Shown here piece by piece: positions 1 to 5,755 of a DNA stretch of 6,871 nucleotides. Every line of letters starts with the position of its first letter. The first letter of the stretch is position 1. This DNA comes from Ruminococcaceae bacterium UBA1447 (GTDB lineage: Bacteria; Bacillota; Clostridia; Oscillospirales; Acutalibacteraceae), in the NCBI GenBank assembly GCA_002329225.1, contig DCTF01000126.1, forward strand, positions 1-6,871, read 5' to 3'. The position numbers were made by a program, and so were the translations under genes. The notes under the pieces are model-generated. The model had not been told where the DNA came from. It did no database searches and saw nothing but the letters and a program-made list of their open reading frames with translations.

Positions 1-578
1 CCTGGCCCAATGATTTTTTAGATATTCTGGAGTGGCAGGGGAATGAGGTTCTCATACCTTATTGGAAAGATTTGGTTAAGTTTGCCAGAGAACACGGTGT
101 GGATAAAATCGGTCTGGAAATGCATCCCGGTTTTAGCGTCTATAACACCGAAACCCTTCTGCGCTTGAGAGAAGCTGTTGGTGATGAAATCGGCGCTAAT
201 TTTGACCCGAGCCACCTTGTTTGGCAGGGTATGGATCCTGTAGCTGTAATCAGGGCGCTTGGCCCCGCTATTTTCCATGTCCATGCAAAAGACACCAAAA
301 TCGACAAGTATAACACTGCGGTAAACGGCGTGCTGGATACCAAGAGTTATATGGATGAGATTAACCGCTCATGGATCTTCCGTTCAGTGGGTTACGGCGG
401 CGATGCCGCTTACTGGAAAGATGTTATTTCCAATCTGCGTCTGGTGGGCTATGATTATGCTATAAGCATTGAACATGAAGACTCGCTTATGAGCCAGAAC
501 GAGGGATTGAGCAAGGCTGTTTCTCTGCTTAAAGAGGTGCTTATCACTGAAGATGTAGGCGCTGCTTGGTGGGTGTAG
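1..578 (+). CDS. Sugar phosphate isomerase/epimerase, TIM-barrel (AP endonuclease 2-like) family; 5' end missing
   Basis: This is the C-terminal 191 residues of a xylose-isomerase-like TIM-barrel enzyme. The reading frame (codons from base 3) is open from the window edge to a TAG at 576-578, so the gene starts upstream; the TTG at 72 is internal and has no ribosome binding site. Likely metal-binding residues sit at barrel strand ends: Glu39 in GLEMHPG, Asp68 and His71 in NFDPSH, His92/His94 in FHVHAKD and Glu157 in SIEHED (visible-fragment numbering). Members of the family isomerise or epimerise keto-sugars or act on inositol derivatives; the substrate cannot be told from sequence. Relatives of this type are usually around 300 residues or slightly more, so roughly the first third is probably missing. 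The next gene begins 35 bases downstream on the same strand and encodes a sugar-type dehydrogenase, which fits a shared carbohydrate or polyol catabolic operon. The family call is firm; the exact reaction is open. Confidence 0.9.
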   Translation, partial: WPNDFLDILEWQGNEVLIPYWKDLVKFAREHGVDKIGLEMHPGFSVYNTETLLRLREAVGDEIGANFDPSHLVWQGMDPVAVIRALGPAIFHVHAKDTKIDKYNTAVNGVLDTKSYMDEINRSWIFRSVGYGGDAAYWKDVISNLRLVGYDYAISIEHEDSLMSQNEGLSKAVSLLKEVLITEDVGAAWWV

Positions 579-601
579 TTGCCAAAAGACTAACTAATAA
601 C

Positions 602-606
602 AGGAG
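602..606 (+). promoter_or_regulatory. Ribosome binding site deciding a GTG start
   Basis: AGGAG lies 7 bases before GTG at 614. This favours GTG-614 over the upstream in-frame TTG at 566, which lies inside the end of the previous gene and has no Shine-Dalgarno sequence. Confidence 0.8.
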
Positions 607-613
607 TGATAAA

Positions 614-1672
614 GTGAATTCTAAAAAGAGTATCGGTGCGGCTGTTATCGGCTACGGCGGTATGGGCGGCTGGCATACTGAAAAAATTAAAAAAATCAAG
701 GGGCTTTCTTTAATAGGTATTTACGATATTTTAGAGAGCAGGCGTAAGGCGGCGGAAGAAAAAAACATCCGCGCATTTAACTCGCAGGAAGAACTGTTGT
801 CAGACGAACGGATAGAGTTAGTAGTTATAGCCACGCCTAATGATGTTCATAAAGAAATAGCAATAGCCGCATTGGAAGCCGGTAAAAATGTTATTTGCGA
901 AAAACCCGTAGCAATGAACAGCGGCGAGCTGGAAGAGATGATTGCCGCCTCCGTTAAAGCGGGCAAAATCTTTACCGTTCACCAAAACAGGCGTTGGGAT
1001 GACGACTACCTCTGTGCTAAAAAGATAATTGAAGAGAATATGTTGGGCAGGGTTTACAACATTGAATCAAGAGTTCAAGGGGACAGAGGCGTGCCCGGCG
1101 ACTGGCGCAACAGAAAGGCACAGGGCGGCGGTATGGTCTTGGATTGGGGTGTTCATCTGTTGGATCAGATGCTTATGCTAAAAAAAGATCAAAAACTTAT
1201 ATCCGTTTATGCTCAGTTGACCTTTGTGACCAGCGACGAGGTGGATGACGGCTTTAAAACCATGCTCAGTTTTGATGACGGTACCACCGCCTATGTGGAG
1301 GTGACAACCAGCAACTTTGTTAAACTGCCACGTTGGTACATTTTAGGAGAGAACGGCACGGCGATGATTGAGGATTGGGACCTTAGCGGAAAAATTATAA
1401 AAGTTTCCGATTGGGAAAACCGGGATGCTGTTCCCGTTTTGGCGGGTGTAGGGCTGACAAAAACCATGGCGCCCCGTACGGACGACACCATTAAGAAGTA
1501 TAAACTGCCCAAAGTGCATTCGGACTGGGGAGCATATTACGAAAATATTGTCGCCGCCATCAAAGGGGAAGAAAAACCGCTTATAACTCACGAACAGGTG
1601 AGGCGTTCCACAAAACTTATGGAAGCAATTTTTGAGTCCGATAAACACAACATTGTTGTAAAATTCGAATAA
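614..1672 (+). CDS. Gfo/Idh/MocA family NAD(P)-dependent oxidoreductase
   Basis: A complete 352-residue protein, a normal length for the family, which oxidises or reduces hydroxyl groups of sugars, inositols and related compounds with NAD(P). The N-terminal Rossmann fold carries the nucleotide-binding loop GYGGMG (residues 13-18). Asp38 ends the second strand and suggests a preference for NAD over NADP. The hallmark EKP is at 96-98 (in CEKPVAMN), with Lys97 the usual catalytic lysine. The C-terminal substrate domain has VHQNRRWDDDY at 122-132 and GGGMVLDWGVHLLDQ at 171-185, whose Asp177 and His181 occupy the usual active-site positions. The start is GTG at 614 because AGGAG sits 7 bases upstream; a longer reading to TTG 566 would overlap the preceding gene. 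It lies 35 bases after the isomerase/epimerase gene in the same direction, so the two probably share a transcript and pathway. A strong hairpin terminator follows the stop. The substrate is not determinable from this sequence. Confidence 0.93.
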   Translation: MNSKKSIGAAVIGYGGMGGWHTEKIKKIKGLSLIGIYDILESRRKAAEEKNIRAFNSQEELLSDERIELVVIATPNDVHKEIAIAALEAGKNVICEKPVAMNSGELEEMIAASVKAGKIFTVHQNRRWDDDYLCAKKIIEENMLGRVYNIESRVQGDRGVPGDWRNRKAQGGGMVLDWGVHLLDQMLMLKKDQKLISVYAQLTFVTSDEVDDGFKTMLSFDDGTTAYVEVTTSNFVKLPRWYILGENGTAMIEDWDLSGKIIKVSDWENRDAVPVLAGVGLTKTMAPRTDDTIKKYKLPKVHSDWGAYYENIVAAIKGEEKPLITHEQVRRSTKLMEAIFESDKHNIVVKFE

Positions 1673-1689
1673 TTCAGCGCAAAAAAGAG

Positions 1690-1715
1690 CCCGGTCGAAA
1701 ATTTTTTCGGCCGGG
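1690..1715. terminator. Bidirectional intrinsic terminator between convergent genes
   Basis: The arms 1690-1701 and 1704-1715 pair over 12 positions (CCCGG with CCGGG, one T-G wobble, then CGAAAA with TTTTCG) around a tiny TT centre. On the + strand the hairpin is followed by a T-rich stretch (TATATTTATT). On the - strand it is followed by CTCTTTTTT, a good U-tract. It can therefore end the oxidoreductase transcript from the left. On the - strand it lies about 20 bases beyond the stop of the SpoIID-like gene and can end that operon too. Confidence 0.85.
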
Positions 1716-1736
1716 TATATTTATTGCCGTGATGTT

Positions 1737-4034
1737 TTAAGGGGTATAGGTGAATGTAAAGCAATGAGATTTTATACTTAACTTTAGCAAATCATGCCGG
1801 AAGTGGTAGCCGCGCATTTCTCTGTCGCCGACTCTTACGGTTTCCACATAGCCGGCGCTGTCGGTCTTTATTATTTTAATCCATTGAGCGGGATCTTCCT
1901 GCAGGGTTATGGCTTTATCCGGATAGTTTCTATTGTAATCATTAACGAAAGCTCTGAACTCCTCAACAGTCAAGGATTTGATTGTTGTTTCAAAGGATTC
2001 AGGGCTTGATATCCCGCCCTGTAAGTATGGTAAACTCCCTCCCCAAACGGAGGCGGAGGATACGGTTTTTCCGGCACAGGAGGAGAAGTAAAAGGCGGTT
2101 ATCGGGCTTCCGTTGTATGAAAGATATTCGCCCAGAGTTGCCTGAACCGCTTTTACCACATTGGAGTTTTCGTCCATTTTGAAGCTGTAAGAAAAGGCGT
2201 GATGGTTTGCCGTCATGTTAAAACTGTTTTTCTTGGCAAAGGTATAAACCGCCACTGCCTGAGCTTTAAGGGCTTCCAAATGCGAACTTGGCCCTATTTC
2301 CTGGGCAACGGTTCGGGAAACATACTCAACCAGCGAATAAGATGTATTCCGGTAAGCAACTTTTTGGGGCGGAGAACTGTCTTTTTCTAAAGCAACCCCT
2401 GGTTGATAGTAGTGAAGAAGAATCCACTTGTAATCCTTGCCCTGTCCGGCATATGCTCTTGCCCCTCTTTGGCTCATGCCTACCCCGTGGCCGTAGCCTT
2501 TAACGGTGAACAAAAAAGTACCCTTTGTTTGGGAAGGGAGGCTTGTATCGGTCACGACTGCCGATGTTGCAGGCCGGGTTGTAGTTGTGGGCGCCTTTGT
2601 AGTTGTAGGTTTAGTTGTAGTTGTGGTTGTAGGTTTGGTTGTAGTTGTAGGTTTTGTAGTGACGGGAACCGTTGTTGTCAGCTTTGGTGTAGTTTGAGTT
2701 TTGGTTGTCGTGACAGTTGTGTCGGCGGTTGTTGAGGAAACTTCCGCAACAGAGGTTCCCGAAATATCCGTATTGGTCTCGGTAAGGGTGTCAAATTCGG
2801 CAAAAAGGCTTTGCAATTCGTCTTCCGGAATTTGATTGCCGCCGATATCCGGTCGGGTTTCAGCGGACTGTACGGTTTGAGCAAGGACTGCATCCGGCTG
2901 TACGAATCTTGCATAAAGATCTTTGACAGCGCCTACAGCACGACCGCCGAAAAAAATCATAAGCAGACATATTATAATTGCCAAAACACCAATAATTATA
3001 AGCCTTAAAGCCAAGCCTTTTCTGTTTCTCACTTCTTTTTCAGAGATTTCATTCCATTCCCCCGAAGCGGAAAGGTTGTTAAAACCGTCATCATCGTTAT
3101 ATTCACGGAGCATGGAGAGAAGTTTTTCGCCTCCTGCTATTAGGAGTTCGGCAGGTGTTTCTTCCGAATTTGCGTAGAGTTTGGCTACCCGGGCGCGATT
3201 CTTGTCAGCTAAAGCGACGAATAAAAACAAACTTCCTTCGACCTTTGAAGAAGACAGCACATTTGATACTGCCAGACCTACGGTTGCCCCGCTTTTCTCC
3301 ATTGCCCGGCGAGCAAGGAGAGCAGTGTGCTCTTTATGGCTTTCTCCTTTTCTTTCTTCATCACAATCAACAAAACTTAAGGATTCCTCCAATCCCGGGA
3401 GTTTGGAAAACGTTTTTATCAGGAAGGCTGCCGACTTGTTATTTGCCATAGCGGCTTTTGTTTCTACGGGGAAAACGGAGCTCTTAGCCGCCGGGGTATC
3501 ATGGGCAAACAAGGTGACAGTGGCTCCATGTTTGAGGATGTTCAGTGTGATATATTCGTTTAAACCGTTGTTTAATACGGTGTCAATCCGGCTTAAATCC
3601 AAGGGAAGTACAATAAGGTGTTGCTTACCGGATTGGAGAGCAAATCCCGAATACAGTCCGTCGTCTGAAAGAAAAACTGTTGAATCAACGGGCACAAGGG
3701 AATGGCTGTCAGCGGTTTTGTCAGGTTTATCTTCCCCGAGGTTTTCTATGAGGTCAGCAATCGGCTGAGATTTTTCCACAGACAAAGCGAGAACCTTGAA
3801 CAAAATTCTTTTCAAAAATAAAAATCTTGCATTGTCTGCGCACAGGACAACAACCTCGCTGTCTGAAAAAGCCTTAGCAAGTTCGCCAATCATTTTTTTG
3901 TGGTCTTGATACACTTTAAATGGTTGAGCATCGGGAAAAGATGCTGAAATTGCGTTGAATATAGATTCCTGAGCATAGCTTGAAAAAACTGAAGGTTCTT
4001 TTATCAGGGCTATAAGGCTCAACTTGACACTCAT
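1737..4034 (-). CDS. Membrane protein: CinA-like cytoplasmic region, TM helix, Thr-rich linker and SpoIID/LytB domain
   Basis: A 765-residue protein with ATG at 4034 and a strong AAAGGAGG 8 bases upstream. Residues 1 to about 170 resemble the MoCF-like N-terminal domain of CinA (LVP at 113-115, GFAL at 130-133, LPLDLSRIDTVLNNGLNEYI at 144-162), but the GGLGPT-type motif is replaced near 64-69. Residues about 195-312 resemble the CinA C-terminal domain (GATVGLAVS at 249-257, ALADK at 274-278) without its usual catalytic signature. A transmembrane helix spans about 343-364, preceded by RNRKG, so the N-terminal half should be cytoplasmic. A Thr/Pro/Lys-rich linker (about 433-491) leads to an extracellular SpoIID/LytB domain from about 505: GYGHGVGMSQRGA at 513-525, LVEYVSRTVAQE at 568-579, EALKAQAV at 587-594, FYFSSCAGKT at 648-657. 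SpoIID enzymes are lytic transglycosylases acting on denuded peptidoglycan; Glu579 is the likely equivalent of the essential Glu. The GHGVGMSQ block precedes the EALKAQAV block, the reverse of classical SpoIID. It is the last gene of the sortase operon. It is not the sporulation gene itself on this evidence. The SpoIID call is firm; the CinA relation is inferred by eye. Confidence 0.88.
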   Translation of the reverse strand: MSVKLSLIALIKEPSVFSSYAQESIFNAISASFPDAQPFKVYQDHKKMIGELAKAFSDSEVVVLCADNARFLFLKRILFKVLALSVEKSQPIADLIENLGEDKPDKTADSHSLVPVDSTVFLSDDGLYSGFALQSGKQHLIVLPLDLSRIDTVLNNGLNEYITLNILKHGATVTLFAHDTPAAKSSVFPVETKAAMANNKSAAFLIKTFSKLPGLEESLSFVDCDEERKGESHKEHTALLARRAMEKSGATVGLAVSNVLSSSKVEGSLFLFVALADKNRARVAKLYANSEETPAELLIAGGEKLLSMLREYNDDDGFNNLSASGEWNEISEKEVRNRKGLALRLIIIGVLAIIICLLMIFFGGRAVGAVKDLYARFVQPDAVLAQTVQSAETRPDIGGNQIPEDELQSLFAEFDTLTETNTDISGTSVAEVSSTTADTTVTTTKTQTTPKLTTTVPVTTKPTTTTKPTTTTTTKPTTTKAPTTTTRPATSAVVTDTSLPSQTKGTFLFTVKGYGHGVGMSQRGARAYAGQGKDYKWILLHYYQPGVALEKDSSPPQKVAYRNTSYSLVEYVSRTVAQEIGPSSHLEALKAQAVAVYTFAKKNSFNMTANHHAFSYSFKMDENSNVVKAVQATLGEYLSYNGSPITAFYFSSCAGKTVSSASVWGGSLPYLQGGISSPESFETTIKSLTVEEFRAFVNDYNRNYPDKAITLQEDPAQWIKIIKTDSAGYVETVRVGDREMRGYHFRHDLLKLSIKSHCFTFTYTP
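2562..2736 (-). repeat. Degenerate tandem repeat encoding a Thr-rich linker
   Basis: The coding (-) strand is built of imperfect ACA/ACT/ACC triplet runs punctuated by AAACCT (Lys-Pro). On the + strand this appears as a GTTGTAGGT-like repeat. It encodes units of the TTTTTKP/TTTKP kind, residues about 433-491 of the SpoIID-domain protein. Such linkers usually span the cell wall as extended, possibly O-glycosylated, stalks. Synonymous Thr codons are mixed, so protein-level composition seems conserved rather than exact DNA copies. Confidence 0.8.
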
Positions 4035-4042
4035 ATTTCTAA

Positions 4043-4050
4043 CCTCCTTT
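4043..4050 (-). promoter_or_regulatory. Ribosome binding site of the SpoIID-domain gene
   Basis: AAAGGAGG on the - strand, 8 bases before ATG at 4034. It is a near-perfect Shine-Dalgarno sequence and fixes the start. The 58-base gap to the upstream sortase gene shows no terminator hairpin, consistent with co-transcription. Confidence 0.85.
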
Positions 4051-4092
4051 GCATTAAATTAAATGTGACATAAATTGGTTTGAAAGGTGCAA

Positions 4093-5715
4093 TCAACCGG
4101 GAACCCATTTGAAACTGTCTTTGTACGGATTTGTCTTTCCTCTATCATTATACCATGCTTGGGGATAGCGCGGGTTGGGATTAATGACTGTTTTTGAAAA
4201 ATCAACATCCTCGCTCTCACCTTCCCGTATTAAACGGGCAATTACCGCAAGCCTTGCATTTTTAAAATCATAGGAACAGGTGGACAGGGTCAAGATTTTA
4301 TCGCCCGGCTGTATATCAACTCCCGTAGTATAGAGCTTGCGTTGATCCAACTCGCGGATAAAGGACATGAAAACTTTGTCGTTGCTGAGGTTGCGAAAAA
4401 TGTAGTTGAACAAATAACCGTTATCCGTGCTCGCATCCCCGTTGGTTACAATTACCGCATAAATCTTCCACTTCATATCCTTGTAGAGCGTGTTAAAAGT
4501 GATAACGGGGGCGGATTTATAACCGTCAACTGTTCTGTAGCTTTCCAATACCCCGAACATCAAATCATCATATTTCATATTATGCCCGTAAATTACCGTA
4601 TTGCGGTCAAGCAGTTTGAAATTATTTGCACTGTCTAAAAAACAGCAGCCATATTTGGATTTTGAGCCGCTAAATGTTTTTCTCAGGTACTCCTGGTTGG
4701 TTTTACCCTTTACAACCGGTTGGCTCAGCCCGAGAGAGTTAATTTCCACCCAACCGACAAAATCATTATTTTGAACATATAATCCGGCGTATTTTGGTTG
4801 CATGCCCAAAGGGAATATAACTCCCGGATACTCGTTTTCGACTTTTGCCCAGTCGGAAAAATTGTTGCTGTTTATTTTCACATCAATGTTTTTTTGACTG
4901 TCCCTTTTACTAAGATAAGGCGAAATTACATAGATGTTCGCTAAAATGACGGCACAAACAAACATTGTAATAAGGGCAATTATCAATATCGTCTTACGTA
5001 AAACTTCGGCAAGGCTATCGCCTTTACGGGGGATGGTATTGGCGGAAAACTTTTGCCATGCACTCTTCCGTGCCTTGTTTTCTTCCGGAGATCTGAACAT
5101 CTCCGCAAAATCGTTATTTAAAGCCTTATTGTCTTCAACAACCTCAACTTCAATATCATCGTTATCTATTAGCAGGTTATCAAGAGCCTTTTCATATACG
5201 GCGAACCTTGTATGAAATTCCTCATCTTCATCCGGTATGGGGGAGATTGGGGTTTGAGCGGAGTCCGCTTTCTTTATGTTTTGCGAAGGAATCGGCTGTT
5301 CTTCCGTTTGGTCTGCCGTCTGTACATCCGATGAATAAGCCGGTTGTTCCTCCGTTGTCACTGTCGATTGCACCTCATCCTGATCCTCCGGATGCTCGTA
5401 TATAATGCGTAGCGATGAAAGGAAATCGGCACCGGGCTTAGTGTTGTTCGGCTTGCCCTTTTCGCATTGCTGTTCCCGTAGGTTTTGAACTTCTTCCTCA
5501 GGCGCAGTATCCTTTCTTCCGTAACGGCTGTCGCCCGTGTCTTCATAGATGACTCTGAAGGAGGCCATTGCTTCTTCAAGGCTCAGGGCTTTCTCGGCGT
5601 TGCCGCTTTCCTCCGGTGACAAAAGCTCCGGAGCTTCAACAGGTCCGCTGTTCCGCTGTTTATCGGCATTGCTATTGCTATTTTTTTTTGATGTTTTGTT
5701 ATCTTTAGTAGCCAA
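4093..5715 (-). CDS. srtB: Class B sortase with long acidic cytoplasmic N-terminal tail
   Basis: A 540-residue membrane cysteine transpeptidase of the sortase B group, which cleaves a sorting motif on exported proteins and joins them to peptidoglycan or to each other. The catalytic His378 is in VIYGHNM, Cys480 in LTLSTC and Arg488 in NARLAV, the complete sortase triad. One transmembrane helix lies at about 242-266, preceded by PRKG and LRK, giving N-in/C-out topology with the enzyme outside. The first 240 residues are unusual: low complexity, rich in Glu, Asp, Ser and Asn, probably disordered, with two copies of a short motif (ASFRVIYED at 51-59, SSLRIIYEH at 100-108) and two TEEQP copies (121-125, 137-141). 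Typical class B sortases are about 220-300 residues, so the tail doubles the length. After the catalytic Arg comes a C-terminal extension ending near WYNDRGKTNPYKDSFKW, shared with the neighbouring sortase. TTG at 5715 is chosen because GGAGG sits 6 bases upstream. It follows the first sortase by 40 bases. The target motif is unknown. Confidence 0.93.
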   Translation of the reverse strand: MATKDNKTSKKNSNSNADKQRNSGPVEAPELLSPEESGNAEKALSLEEAMASFRVIYEDTGDSRYGRKDTAPEEEVQNLREQQCEKGKPNNTKPGADFLSSLRIIYEHPEDQDEVQSTVTTEEQPAYSSDVQTADQTEEQPIPSQNIKKADSAQTPISPIPDEDEEFHTRFAVYEKALDNLLIDNDDIEVEVVEDNKALNNDFAEMFRSPEENKARKSAWQKFSANTIPRKGDSLAEVLRKTILIIALITMFVCAVILANIYVISPYLSKRDSQKNIDVKINSNNFSDWAKVENEYPGVIFPLGMQPKYAGLYVQNNDFVGWVEINSLGLSQPVVKGKTNQEYLRKTFSGSKSKYGCCFLDSANNFKLLDRNTVIYGHNMKYDDLMFGVLESYRTVDGYKSAPVITFNTLYKDMKWKIYAVIVTNGDASTDNGYLFNYIFRNLSNDKVFMSFIRELDQRKLYTTGVDIQPGDKILTLSTCSYDFKNARLAVIARLIREGESEDVDFSKTVINPNPRYPQAWYNDRGKTNPYKDSFKWVPG

Positions 5716-5721
5716 AGTTTT

Positions 5722-5726
5722 CCTCC
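5722..5726 (-). promoter_or_regulatory. Ribosome binding site deciding a TTG start
   Basis: GGAGG on the - strand, 6 bases before TTG at 5715. It supports TTG as the start of the long-tailed sortase; the following codons (Ala-Thr-Lys-Asp) begin its hydrophilic tail. Confidence 0.8.
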
Positions 5727-5755
5727 GCGGTTAAATGATATATTATGTTTATAAT

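Noticed and set aside
1737..1850. A possible sortase sorting signal at the C-terminus of the SpoIID-domain protein, which would make it the operon's substrate
   Set aside because: The protein ends in FTFTYTP with no LPxTG or NPxTN-like motif, hydrophobic helix or basic tail; it is anchored by its own central membrane helix.
2506..2697. A + strand frame rich in Val (VVVVGLVVVVGF-like) that looks like a membrane peptide
   Set aside because: Another antisense shadow of the same Thr repeat, with no ribosome binding site or homology support.
2403..2735. A + strand open frame encoding a strikingly Cys-rich peptide (CSCGCRFGCSCRF-like), which could be taken for a metallothionein-like or secreted peptide
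   Set aside because: It is the antisense reading of the ACN Thr repeat of the SpoIID-domain gene; the Cys pattern follows from the repeat, and the gene on the other strand is clearly real.
3181..3768. A 195-codon + strand open frame
   Set aside because: Fully antisense to the CinA-like region of the SpoIID-domain gene, with no recognisable domain.
4035..4092. A possible - strand promoter in the gap before the SpoIID-domain gene (TTTCAA, 17 bases, TTAATT)
   Set aside because: Both boxes are poor matches and the gap is simply AT-rich; the short spacing favours co-transcription from upstream.
5716..5755. An AT-rich gap with TATAAA/TAATATAT-like strings that could be a -10 element between the two sortase genes
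   Set aside because: No partner -35 box at a sensible distance; the gap mainly serves the ribosome binding site.
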